A stretch of DNA of 64,000 bases from positions 930,001 through 994,000 of the forward strand of contig JAJFZO010000344.1 in NCBI GenBank assembly GCA_021397835.1. Direction: 5' to 3'. Both the position numbers and the translations under genes were made by a program. The notes beneath the pieces were generated by a model. The model was not told the DNA's origin. It was given only the letters and a program-made list of their open reading frames with translations, and searched no databases. Shown here in pieces: positions 13,025 to 23,639 of the stretch (positions within the stretch are counted from its first letter, which is position 1; every line of letters starts with the position of its first letter). This stretch comes from Moringa oleifera (lineage: Eukaryota; Streptophyta; Magnoliopsida; Brassicales; Moringaceae).

Positions 13025-13300
13025 CACAAGATTTCCATTGACCAAGTGGTAAAGTCTCATAAGGTTGACTAAGAGCGCTTGGGTTCAAGTCAGCACTTTT
13101 GTTTTTTTCTAAAATAATTCAAACACATCTTTTATTAAACAAATAACATAATTTAAGCAAAATCGATTATAGACCTAATCAAATATTTAAATTAAGAATA
13201 AAATCACAAAAAAACACATCACATGGTTTCTTTAGATTGGATGGCAATAACATTTATCAATCTCTCTTGGAGAGATTAGGTTCGAGTTTTCATCACAAAA
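13025..13300 (+). repeat. Two tRNA-like (box A/box B) modules near the CACTA B right end
   Basis: Module 1 (about 13030-13095) reads ACCAAGTGGTAAAGTC (box A-like), a short stem, then GGGTTCAAGTC (box B-like). Module 2 (about 13235-13295) reads GGATGGCAATAACATTT, a CTCTCTTGGAGAG hairpin, then AGGTTCGAGTTTTCATC. Neither folds as a credible tRNA: anticodon arm and acceptor pairing are poor. They resemble tRNA-derived SINE heads or degenerate tRNA relics carried by the transposon. The duplicate B' has a third module between them (see 30490-30830). Confidence 0.5.
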
Positions 13301-13318
13301 TTTTTTTTTCTAATTACA

Positions 13319-13488
13319 AATTTTTTATGATGGTCCCTCAAAACTGTCATGTATGTTACACTTTTTATGACGGTCTTTTAGTACCGTCATATATGTTGCA
13401 TTTTTTATGATGATCTTTCAAGATGGTCATGTATTCAATTTTTTAATGATGGCCATAAAAGGCCATCATAAAATACTGTCATTAAAAA
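13319..13488. repeat. Subterminal repeats of CACTA B, right
   Basis: Repeated TTTTTATGACGGTCY / ATGATGGTCTTTCA words in direct and inverted orientation, the same family as the left array at 3541-3880. Confidence 0.8.
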
Positions 13489-13505
13489 CAGTTTTTCTTG
13501 TGGTG
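13489..13505 (-). repeat. CACTA B terminal inverted repeat, right
   Basis: CAGTTTTTCTTGTGGTG, ending the element; followed by the ATT target duplication at 13506-13508. Confidence 0.85.
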
Positions 13506-14691
13506 ATTAGGACAACTACATATTTTATCTTGCAAGAGATTAGTATATCTTAATCATATGTCAACTGTCTACCTACAAGTGTTTCATAGGTCATTGGCAT
13601 AGTTGCTCATATTATTAACTTCTTTTTGTTCTTTGAAGTGTTTTTCTTTGCCTTTGATTTTTCCAACGATCTTAGCTATACCAAAATCTAATTGATAATA
13701 AGGTTTAATAGTATAATAGATAGCATAATCTATGCCCAATTTTGCTGCTTCTAATGGTAGTTTATTATCAGTAAGCCCTTGATCCGAAATATAGTTATTG
13801 ATTCATTTTCCATTACATTAACATCTCTCGATAAATATAAATTGAAGGTTTAACCTTATGTTTAATCATTCTATTCAAAAGGGATCTTTAAATCAATGCT
13901 ATGGCAATTCCATAGATTTCAATCTAGCTCTTGATTATTAGGGGTTTGCTTTCAAAGGGGATTGATTCCTAGCAACCCTACTAATAAAGAGACTTGAAGT
14001 AGTAAATGATGTAAACACTAAAGCATCCTATCTTAAAGGAATAATAAAGGAACTTGAAAGTCACAACACAATTTAAGGGATTTAAAACTCGCATTTTTGT
14101 TAAATAAAAATTGGCTTATAGTTAGTTCTACTCATTATTGAAAGCATTAATTAAAAGTCAAAAATTTAAACTTTAAAACAAAGCTGTTTGATCCTCCCAT
14201 TTGAGAGTAATTCACTCTCCTTAGAGTGCTTACATACAAGGAAGGAAGATGTTTAAGGCTTACACATATGCAAACTACAATAGGATCGCAAATTATAAAC
14301 TATACACTTCTTCCTATTGAACTCCCGGTGGTAAACTAGAGTTGGAAAATAACCTTCATCCTAATGGGGTGTTTGAGCTAATATAATCTACTATTTCGCA
14401 CGTGGTGCTTTCTTTGAATTGTCCATCTTTATTTGCCCTAGATCCCCCATGCAGTGGTCCCACTGCCGGTAACCACCCTTTTGTTATAGCTTTTCATTAT
14501 TCAACATAGCTTTGCTGCTTTTCTTTGCTCTCTGCATCATCAGACCCCCTTACCTGTTCACTTACTGGCCACTTTATTGAGTTCCTACAAACAGGTAAGG
14601 ATGATTTATATAGCCTTAACGATAAACAAACGGGCATTTTTTAAGACTTACCCGCTTCTCATTCATCAAAAGAGTAATTCTTTGCACATAA
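13506..14691. other. Unassigned sequence between CACTA B and nad1 exon e
   Basis: No recognisable gene. It is contiguous with the nad1 block and is duplicated at 31021-32209. In the second copy a plus-strand frame at 31920-32162 stays open; copy 1 has the same reading with interruptions. I do not recognise the product and regard it as chance or mitochondrial intergenic sequence. Confidence 0.5.
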
Positions 14692-14945
14692 TTAAAGGAA
14701 CCATTGTAAGATTACTAGAACACTAGATACAAGGACTACCTAAGCTAATGATAGAGGCAAGAACACTTTCCAGCCATGTTCCATTAATTGATCATAATGA
14801 TATCATGGAAATGCTACATGATATATATAAAAGTGAAAAAAGAATCACATTAGTACTAAACTAGATCGAGCCCAGGATCTTCTTGAAAATGGGAAGATCT
14901 AAGATAGGCGGCCAAGCTCTTAGAGAGAGCGAGTTGCATGTACTA
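14692..14945 (-). pseudogene. nad1: Mitochondrial nad1 exon e (copy 1)
   Basis: The minus strand reads as the last exon of NADH dehydrogenase subunit 1: ILDLPIFKKILGSI followed by a stop where the protein has Trp (TGG to TAG), then after indels the YDQL and LPLSLAW-like blocks, ending QWFL and TAA at 14692-14694 (usual end QWLP). Length about 250 bp fits the usual exon e of about 259 bp. In mitochondria this encodes C-terminal membrane segments of complex I. Here it lies just downstream of the group II intron that carries matR, the arrangement in many angiosperm mitogenomes. Confidence 0.88.
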
Positions 14946-17900
14946 GTTGAGTAGGGATACAGCTCCTTGGACTACTCATCAGGCCTGATACGTGGTGTTA
15001 TTACACCTTTCTCAAAGGAATCGTACGTGACACGCTTAAACCAACATGTCCTCCTTTTTTATTCCTAGGCAGGCATTTTCATTCATTTATTGATTAATTC
15101 AAGGTACTTGTAGCTTGCTTCAAAGTCCAAGTACTAGCGGTAAAAGCTTGTTATCGAAAGCAAACTTTCGAGCCAAGAAGAAGCCAAATCCATAAACACC
15201 CTTGTAATCTTTTTAAAGCAAGAAGTAACTTTGAGAAAGAATAATTATAAAAATCATCATATTAGTAAAAATGCTTTAGCCTACCTATAGTAAGGAGCCT
15301 TTTCTTGACCATTAGTGCTTTACTGATAAGAAGGGTTTTTCTCGCTTATTTAGTATTACTTTGGCTTTGCTATCCGTATTTTGTTGGCATGAAAGCTACT
15401 ATAACTAAAAAAAATTAATGAAGGAAGAAGGCATTAGCATTAGAAAGACTACATGGGGCATTTCGAGTTGACTACAACACTAGTCATGAGGAATAGCAAA
15501 GCTAAGCAGGATAGGCTTTTTGATGTCAAAAGCCCCAAAACTAGCTATCTTATAGAAGATAACTAATGTAAGCTTGCTCAACTAATCTCATAAGTAAATA
15601 CCTGTTCGCATTGCAACTAATAGAAAAAAAAACAATAACAAGACTAAATGAGTAATTAAGTGCTCCTCATTGTTTAGATTAATAGGTTTGAGCTTCCTAA
15701 GCTCTATGCTACTGTGGTACTCTACAAGGATCTTACCACTTTGATTTATTATATTTAAGTCATTGAAGTACTTTGGGATTGTGTTCCACACCGAGGATTT
15801 ATGCTTGTAGGCTAAGGTGAATATTATAGACAAGCAGACTAGTTGTTAATAATCATTTAGACTTAGTAAAGGTTATCGTGGCACCTGTAGTAGGATATAG
15901 GACTTATCACAATGCCAAGGACTAATTTACGATGTCTCCATCGCTAACATTCATCAAGCAGGCCATGTGGATTGGCCAAAGTCTTCTTTGGCTAATGAGA
16001 CCTCAATCTCAAAGCCTTTAGAGTATTGTTTTGATAGGCACCTTTATCTGCATGGGGAATTTGCTACTGATAGATCCTTACCAGTGTTATCCTCCTTCCT
16101 CCGTCACCTTCTCACCCGTAGGAGTATATAGTCATAAATTTCAAACATTCATGCTCGATTGTGAGACTACCTATTAAACATCTAATAATGCATTGCTCCA
16201 AACTAAGTTATGGAACAACAAAATCTTCCTTGATCCTTGCAGGATGTGCTTGATGATCCCCCATAATACACCCACTTAGGGACTTTTTACTTAAGCTTTT
16301 TCGCTAGTTAAACATTGTCCAATAAACTCTCTATTTTGCTCATCCCTTTTTTTCAGTTATTTGATTAGGATACTATCATCTAGGTTCCTAAACTTTCCAT
16401 GGATGGTAAAGCATAGATGGCAAGTAGTTATATGGATACGATGCTTGACACATAGATAATTCTCCAGCCCTTACAAAAGTTATGTAGGAGTCATCCACGG
16501 AAAGTCTTCTTGAATGATCATGCTGATGAATTCCATTATACCTTATGCATCTTGTTGATCCTACAAAGCCTACCTAAAGGTTCAGGTCGGGTTATAAGAA
16601 ATAGGCAATACATTTTCGTATTTCAATGAGAAGCTTTATGACACCCATGATTCCTGATAGTAACTTGTCAGCATATTATGCATAACAAATACTTATTAAG
16701 TAATGGGTTTTTAAAGGGGCCAGCTTATGGGCTAGGCGTCTCTTTGACCTAATAACTAGTATCACTTTTTTGCACAGCCTATAAGTAGCCCTTTCTTTTG
16801 CAATACTTAATAAGGTCTCTTATGGCCTAATTATTATTACAACATTCTCTATCATAGAATTTGGCCTTCAAGGTCAACTAGACGACTTTTATGAGGAAAA
16901 ATAGTGCAAAAGAGGCTTTAGTGCTTGTTAAAAAAGATGACAAAGGTCGATGAAAGGGAAAAACAGAAGGCATTTTCTAGTTCCCTTGAGGCAAAATGTG
17001 CTTGTAGAGGGGGGTGTACCACAATGAAACAAGGGAATGAAAGGCCACTTTGCATTGGATGCTCTTTATCATCCCAAGAATGATGGCTCTATTGTCTTGA
17101 GGAGTGTTAAAGCTTGCTTCTTCTTTAAAGTTTTCTTAGTCATCAATAGGACTTGCCCATAATAAGACTGATTTGATTATTTGAACAATCGAAATTTCAT
17201 ACTTTTATTAAATTCTCCCTATCTCCTAATTGAGCTTACGTAGGTAGATATTGCTTGGTAGGCTGATAATAGTACACTGTGCAGGACAAAGTAAGGGCCC
17301 TTCTTATCGCTTATAAGTTGTCCAGTAGAAAAGAATTTCTAAATGGAGTAAAAGAAGTTAGGATCTTCGATTTCTTCCTTAAAGATTAGGATGAATCAAT
17401 TTCAATCGATGGTATGAAAACACTTTCTGATGTCAAATTCTAAAAACCAATGAGAGATTTCCCACTATTCTGTGATTCATTTTAACACCGTGTGGTAGCC
17501 TTGATGCAAGTGAAAATGCGATGCGTTTAGAAACTCAATATCATAAATGGATTGGAGTACCATTTTGATTGCCTCTTTCATGATCTTTTCTATAGGTAAA
17601 ACTACTGTGAGTGGTCTAAAATTTGACTCTTATGTCTTTCTTCATACTTTAAAGAGGGACAAACCTCGTTGTTTGCGCCTTTTATTAATAATAAAGGAAC
17701 CCTTGTCATCCTTTTAGTGACTCATAATGCTTCTTTTTGCTCAGTATTTTTGGTTCTTGAGAATGTTTGACACCTCTCCTAAGACCAAAATGATTGTCCC
17801 TGCCCAACGGGTTTACATCCATCCCTGAATGTTATCAGGTGCTGTTCACTTCCTCGCCATTCTTGTATCCATCACGTGCAATCAACAAAGATGTGTTTGC

Positions 17901-18248
17901 ATCCCCCCCCCCCCCTCCAAGAGGACAACAAAGAAAGGATTTCTTAAAATAACCCTTTGCTTCCAAACTCAAGGTATGAGGCTTTCCCATATGAGCATCC
18001 GGTACATGCATCAATTTGTGGACAAGTGAAAGGGTCACCATTACTGAAGATTTCCCCTTTAATCTTAGATAGGTCATTTGAGGGTTCACTACGATTCATT
18101 GTTATGCTTGCACACTAGGCTACCCTTCTACGAAAGCTCCATGGTACCACCTATCACTGGTTTTCACCCAAAAGGGTTTATTGCACAAGCCAAGACACAG
18201 GCTCCCAAAGAGGAAAGCCTAATAAATGTTAGATGTAAAGCTCTACAC
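14946..18248 (-). pseudogene. nad1 group II intron 4 carrying matR (copy 1)
   Basis: The intron runs from GTGTAG at 18248 (group II 5' ends are GUGYG-like) to exon e at about 14945. Near its 3' end the minus strand has CACGTACGATTCC (15017-15029), matching the 3' strand of domain V (consensus CACGUACGGUUC). The matR reading frame occupies the middle, as expected for domain IV. A 13-base C run at 17903-17915 (+) lies in the 5' half; the second copy has only four C there. Splicing is moot in the nucleus. Confidence 0.78.
15639..17660 (-). pseudogene. matR: Mitochondrial maturase matR (copy 1)
   Basis: Minus-strand reading in several frames follows plant matR from end to end. N-terminal region: RPLTVVLPIEKIMKEAI, then FLEFDIRKCFHTID (RT domain; ATG of MKEAI at 17581-17579). 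Middle: PQDNRAIILGMIKSIQ and VAFHSLVSLWYTP near 17000-17110, and a degraded YADDLL block near 16620-16700. C-terminal: PWPIHV-like block near 15960, then IFTLAYKHKSSVWNTI, INQSGKILVEYHSSIELRKL and NNEEHL at 15833-15650. The length of about 2 kb equals the intact gene, so damage is by stops and frameshifts rather than loss. matR normally assists splicing of mitochondrial group II introns. Confidence 0.93.
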
Positions 18249-18308
18249 CTCATTAAGATCATATTAGCATACTTTCATTGAAAAAAAAAGAGCAGACCTC
18301 TATCGAAG
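18249..18308 (-). pseudogene. nad1: Mitochondrial nad1 exon d (copy 1)
   Basis: The minus strand ends ...TATGCTAATATGATCTTAATGAG directly before the intron GTGTAG, which is the 3' end of exon d (residues YANMILM). Upstream bases show degraded MGFALFFLGE codons. Exon d is about 59 bp in plants, and its placement and orientation fit exon e and matR exactly. Confidence 0.82.
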
Positions 18309-19439
18309 ATAAGAGTAAGGTACAACAAGGCCATTTCTGTCCATCGCCCTTCTCACGAAAGTGTACATGGACGTTATTGCTCATACGTCTCCTAGCTAGT
18401 AAGTAGTTAGCCTTTCTTTACAAGGAATGGATGGAAGTGTGGATACATCGAATTCAATAGATGAATTCAGTTTTTCTTTTTAGTAATAACACGATAAAAG
18501 CATCCCTTCCATAAAAACCTATGGATCCCTTCCCTTTCATGCCACTTCAGCACCTTATGGTCCTCGAGAAGATCATGACAAGCCCTTTCCCTTAATGTTT
18601 TTATAGATTTTGAAAATTTCATAATGGATCAGGAAGAGAATAAATCTCAAAATCTAAGAAATACTTATCTTAAGCTTTCGCTCTCTTCTAAGAAGGGCTT
18701 TTTATAGATAAAGAGGTGAGTCGAGGATAGGCCCTCATTCGATCTATTTTCAAAGTCAGAAGAAGATCTTTCATCCGATGACCCTAAACAAGAAGGAATA
18801 GCTCTTGATGTGAAATCAATAGCAAAGAAAGAATAGGAATTAGATGCCCTAGAGTAAAAGCACTAGATAAGGCTTTAAAAAATATACACACAATGGACTA
18901 GACATAAATAATGGAAAGAAGAAAAAGGCCTTGATAATGATCCTATGTTAATTTCTGCCTTGCCTCGATGATGTGCTCTTAGCACATAGAGCAACATACT
19001 AAAAAAACAGAAAGAATGCCTCTATTATTTAATTAAGAGAATCATTGGTTTGACTTATGGACTACATGGGAAATACGAGAGCTAGGTAAGCTGTTATATG
19101 TTCTTTCGTTACCCTTGAACAATAAAATAACCATTTATCTTCTCTTAGATAACAGTCGATAGATTCACATTTATGGTCAATGAATAGGCACGAGGATCTC
19201 TTCTTTTATATGATAAATTACCATATTGTAACTCCACTGCGACGTCGATTCTCCTTATCCTTTTGAGCATCCCATGCTCTAACTTTGACTTTAAGTATGA
19301 TGAATGAGTGGAAAGATCTGTATATAAGTCCTTATTCGATCTAACCAAAAAGTTAGTATATATATAGATAAGAGGAAAAACTACGAGTTCTTTAAAAAAA
19401 ATGAGCGGTTAACATAAAACGAGCCTCTCAGCAAATGTC
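18309..19439. other. Unassigned NUMT-like sequence upstream of nad1 exon d
   Basis: No identified gene. The minus-strand frame at 19145-19348 is also open in the duplicate (36491-36694), but both copies share ancestry and I recognise no family. It may include mitochondrial intergenic DNA. Confidence 0.5.
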
Positions 19440-19648
19440 TTATTTAGGTGTAAGTTCAAAATCAAGCTAAAAGATAGTGGAAAGATGAGGGTTTTTGCCA
19501 TTGCTAACAGACCTTAGTTCAGCCTTTACATGATTGGGTGATGGATGTGCTTCATCGTCTTCCAATTGATGGGATATATAATGAAACTACACCCTTTGCC
19601 ATTCTATCAACAAGAAAGTTACTGTCAATAGTGAAGGGAGAACAGTAG
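19440..19648 (+). pseudogene. Mitovirus RNA polymerase-like relic (copy 1)
   Basis: Plus-strand frames contain KIKLKDSGKMRVFAIANR and, after a frameshift, QPLHDWVMDVLHRLPIDG. This order (basic strand, RVFA, then a PLHDW block and a P-DGT/N-like block) is characteristic of the region just before motif A in mitovirus RNA-dependent RNA polymerases. Mitovirus-derived fragments are common in plant mitogenomes, and this one sits next to nad1/matR mitochondrial DNA. No downstream polymerase motifs (the GDD region) could be seen after 19648, so only a short broken piece survives. The same frameshift occurs in copy 2, so it was broken before duplication. Confidence 0.62.
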
Positions 19649-21815
19649 TCCCCTAGTCATCAATTAGTAGTTGAATAATCCCAATAATGGTCTTTTTACC
19701 TGGTGGAGTTAACTCTTAATTGGAAATGATAGGGGAGATCAAAGATTTCACATTACAATTTAACATGTTGCTTTACACATAGGCACAGTAAAATTTGAAT
19801 ATGTTGTCCCAAATAAGTGGCTATTCACTTACTTTCTTAAGAAGGGCTTTCATTAACTAAGAAGTGAGAATTGTTGACCCATATGATTTTAAGCTCAAAA
19901 AGATGAGGAAACTAAAAATTTCACACTTACAGATTAAACTCGTCAGTGATATTTTCCATGGTGTCTTTAAAAAGCAGTTTCGAACATGACATTCATACCC
20001 ACAGATAGTTTTGGCAGGCTTTACTATGATCTTGAAGCCCTTGCTAGAAGCTACTCAATATGGCTCACTACTAAAAAAGGTCCAGGCATCCTTCAACTTA
20101 GCCTTGTGATCCATTAATTCATCTCTTGATCTAATATTCCTCAAAGAAGGTGGATAAGGTAAAAAAAAAGTGGTGAGGGCAGGAGAAAAGGTTTTCAATT
20201 TAAGGTTCTCACTCTTGGAAATAAGTATTGAACAAAAGACATAATGTGTTAGGTAAAACCTCTTTTGAGAGGAAAGATCTATCAAAGAAAAAAGTTGAGA
20301 GCCAAAGTTTTTTTTTTTTTTTTTGAATGTTGTGCTTTAAAAGTTAGAATTGGAACAAAAATAACCCTTATCCATATTTTATTAATGGGATAAGAATTCG
20401 TAATGAGACATTCTTTTCATAGATCCTTCGAGCAAGAAAGGTACAATGCCTTATCGAGCCCTTTGACCACCCTTGAGGTCATTCGAAGCCACTTTAGGGC
20501 AAGTTATTGACCATAGTAATACAATGTTTAATAGTGAGGCAAAGCACTAACAAGAAGCTTCCCTTAGGATTCTTTTCATATGTGGTTTTCTTACCCATAG
20601 ATTATAAGACCAATCCATCTTTCTACGCCTCTTGAAAAGCTATTCTAGTTGGTTATCTTTAGTAATGCATTGGTGTGTGACCCTTGCAATCTACTTTCAT
20701 AGCTATACTTTAATGCATCTTTGAACAAGCATATCTTAATGTTTCTACTATTCTTGCTCATCACCCGATCATTCTTATGGTCTCTCGAATCGCTTTTAAA
20801 GTAGATCTAGTCTTCATTTTCGCTTTTCGTTGAGTGTAAAGTTCTTGGTAATCACTTGTGCAGGATTGATTTAGCTCAGAAGCACCTTTTCTTTCATAAT
20901 CGAGGAGTACATATCGATGAGCTTATGTAAGAAATTTTTATTACTACACTTTTTTGATGCAATGAAGTCTTTCTATTCCACAAGTAGACACCTTTGGAGG
21001 GAGTCTTTCTTTCATCAACTTGCTTTTTTGACCTACCTTGAGAAAGAAAATTCTTGCAAGATTATTAATAAATGTAGGTCACATATAAGTGTGTATGCTT
21101 CCTAAGGCGAGTGTATTTACTTCTTTAAAAGTGGGTGCTCATGGGACTTTTGCTTTGCGAACTACAAGATTAAGATCTTTTTCTATGTCTATTGATATCT
21201 CTTTGGATGAGAATTTTTTTTCAAATAGAGCCGGTAAATTTGTTTGAAAAAGACCTTTTATTAATCGGTAAGCCCAAAGATTCCCTTAACTTAAAAACAT
21301 TTTCTACGAGTAGTTTCATAATTCTAACTAGGGGCTCGGTTCTAACTATTCTTGCTAAGGACAACCTTGCTCCTAGCAAAAGATTAAATGCCAGGTATGA
21401 ATCAAGTTCACAGTCCAATGAATTTTCTCAAATCGGATGACACAAGGCAAACTAGAATCTAAAGGTTGATCTAGGTAGTGATAGGTTCTAATTGAAAGAA
21501 ACCGTGCATATGCTAAAAAGATGTATAGGCAAGCCCTTATTGATTTTTCACATGGATTGCTTTTCATTGTTTTTCATTCCATAGGTATATATTACAGTAT
21601 AATCTGCTTTATGACTTTAAGGGACTAAGAAGAAGTCTTTTGATTCTTCTTGAGCTTGCTCTCATCTTTTAAATTAAGCTTCTAATTTAATTGGTGTAGA
21701 CATTGAAGGATCAACTAACATTAGATAGGAAAGGCTTTCGATTAAAGTGCTCAGATTTGTTTTGAAGTTAGTTTAGGAGTCTATTTTTAGTCTGGTTGGT
21801 GTTCCAACATCTCGA
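19649..21815. other. Unassigned decayed sequence, right part of repeat copy 1
   Basis: Plus-strand open stretches exist (about 19980-20110, 20917-21105, 21120-21240) and are partly shared with the duplicate, but no protein family is recognised. A poly-T run lies at about 20309-20324. I see no terminal repeats or tRNA. Confidence 0.45.
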
Positions 21816-23614
21816 CAAGATTTGGGAAGCAATTTCAGTATGTGTTACAAAATATGCAAGTGCTTACATTTAAAATTGAATTATATGTTCATGATTTGTT
21901 TTCATTGATTTGTGTAAATGTGTTTTATAGGGGACATATGACATTGATGTAACTTTGAAAAGGTATGTACTCCAATCTACTGCACAAAAATGGAGGAGCT
22001 TCAAAACCGTTCTTATGAAGAAATACATCTTGTCTTTTATGGATGACCTAGAATACTTGAGGCTGCCACCAACAGAATATAAGAGTTTCATAGATTTAGA
22101 TATCTAGCATGCATTTGTTAACTCTCGCCTTTCAGAGGAGTTTCAGGCATTACATTAACCAAATAGAGATGTTTATTTATGAAACTTTCACTAAATATTG
22201 ATATTCATTTATATTATAGGGAAAGATAATTATTGCAATAGAGAGAAGAAAGAAAAATATATCCGATCATTATCTTACTTGAAAAGGATTTGCAGGGTTA
22301 GAGATTGAACTTGTAAGTCAATTATGTTTGGTTTTTTTTAGACAAATTTTTGAACATGTGATGGATCCAGTTTGTTTACATTAATTAACTACATTAAATG
22401 ATTTTTATGATTACTTGTAGAAGAAGTCATTAGGTACTGAGGAAGAAATTGATTGTGCTACATTATGGAAAGCAGCACGATGTAACAAACAAGGATGATA
22501 CAAAAATGAAGCGAGCAAAGAGTGTGCTGAAAGGATTGTACGTATTTGATGAGTCTTTACTTCCATTTGATTTGTATTTATTCAAACGTCACATTTATGT
22601 AACAATTGCATTCTGACTTTGTAGGATGAGTTGATGACACGGGAGAGTCAAGGTACATTTAAACCGGTACATGTGAATGATGTCCTCACAAAAGCTTTAG
22701 GCACACTTGAACATCCTGGTCATGTTAGAGGTCAGGGATCTGGGGTAACTATAACCTCGTATTTTGGGAGGATGATAACATATATCATACTAGTAAGTGA
22801 AGCACCATACGATAAACAAGGTTTTATGAACATGATGAAGTGGTTCTCGCAATATAAAGATGCTTTAGATGACATTGTGTTAGATAGAGTTACTACCCAA
22901 CCAAACATCGTTCAAATGCCATTTCATTCAAGTAGTGCTAGCAATAACATGGCTAGAATAGATGATAATGAAAAAAGTCCGACATCGCCTCCTCAACCTT
23001 CACCAGTTGGTTTGTCAAAGCCTACACCATCTAGTAGTAAGGTATGTCACATGTTATATTTCTATTAAAGAAAAGAATTAAAGTTTTAAGACATTAAATT
23101 GTGCTTTGATTATTCATTGTAGTGTGTACAATGCGATTTGTACATTAGTTCTTTGGAGGATATCGTGGCCCATGGATCAGTTTTCATAGATACTACTAGG
23201 AATCAAACTATCCATGGGCATCCTCTACTTGATTGAGATGTTAGGGTGATAGTGGATGTAGCTACTCAGGGCAATGCTCGTTTGCCTCACCCAATAGTAA
23301 AAGCAAAAATTTTTACTGTATTTGAAGCGGTTGGCACACATGTTGCTTGGCCACGAGATTGGATCATCACACGTGAATGTGAGGTATTTTATGTCAAAAG
23401 TTGAAATTTTTTTAGTTTATTTATTGGACATGACTTCTTAACTATTTTATCTCTAGTCAATGAATAAAGGAAAGATGCAAAGTTGCAAGTTAGATGAGCA
23501 TCAACATTGATGAAACAACCATCATTGCAATAATTGTCTTCTATTGGGTTGCCATTATCACTGAAGGTATTGCATGAGCATGTCACAAAGGTAATGGATC
23601 ATGATGGAGTCATC
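21816..23614 (+). mobile_element. CACTA fragment C (internal, no termini) between the duplicate copies
   Basis: This 1.8-kb segment is absent from the corresponding places in the direct repeat. It holds a multi-exon tnpA-like gene on the plus strand and no CACTA terminus. It joins copy 1 at 21815 and copy 2 at 23615. Its coding sequence is clearly diverged from the tnpA of element B, so it comes from another family. It may have been captured as filler at the duplication junction, or be the remainder of an element that was later truncated. Confidence 0.75.
21931..23600 (+). pseudogene. tnpA-like (Transposase_24/Ptta + DUF8039) gene fragment
   Basis: Exons separated by GT...AG introns: 21931-22110 (LKRYVLQSTAQKWRSFKTVL, RLPPTEYKSFIDLD, then a stop); about 22221-22310; about 22421-22540 (EEIDCATLWKAARCNK); 22625-23041 (LGTLEHPGHVRGQGSGVT, the Ptta signature; then a Pro/Ser-rich linker); 23122-23382 (LEDIVAHGSVFIDTTRNQT, VGTHVAWPRDW, a DUF8039-type domain); and about 23455-23600. 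Stops in several exons show decay, although the fourth exon keeps 145 open codons. The Ulp1 part expected next is missing; the sequence switches to CACTA B' instead. Confidence 0.8.
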
Positions 23615-23639
23615 ATCCGCTGCTAATTTACATACAACA

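Larger units (their letters stand above)
3524..13505 (-). mobile_element. CACTA (En/Spm) element B, complete ends, 9,982 bp
   Basis: Termini are CACCATAAAAAAACAAG on the left and, reverse-complemented, CACCACAAGAAAAACTG on the right, flanked by ATT on both sides. Thus this is a full-length insertion with CACC(A) rather than canonical CACTA ends. Subterminal regions carry many copies of a TTTTTATGACGGTC-like word in both orientations. Two gene regions lie on the minus strand: a TNP2-like transposase (11356-8086) and a tnpA/DUF8039/Ulp1 gene (7795-4626). Both have stops and frameshifts, so the element is not autonomous now. The right 7.4 kb is present again as B' within the downstream duplicate, so insertion preceded duplication. 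Confidence 0.92.
6122..21815 (+). repeat. Large direct repeat, copy 1 (15.7 kb)
   Basis: Collinear with 23615-39171 over its full length in the same orientation. A hand-aligned 178-bp stretch (from about 19470) shows roughly 93% identity, most differences being transitions. The left edge falls inside the tnpA gene of CACTA B and the right edge inside unassigned NUMT-like sequence, after the shared word CAACATCTCGA. Edges therefore do not coincide with any element boundary, which points to a segmental duplication rather than transposition. Confidence 0.92.

Noticed and set aside
14941..15000. Possible initiator tRNA remnant (ACTACTCATCAGGCCTGAT)
   Set aside because: Only a short word matches; the region is explained as the 3' end of the nad1 group II intron next to domain V.
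17829..18089. Overlapping open frames on both strands around the C run at 17903-17915
   Set aside because: They lie in the 5' half of the nad1 intron; the Gly-rich stretch is only a translation of the C homopolymer, which copy 2 lacks.
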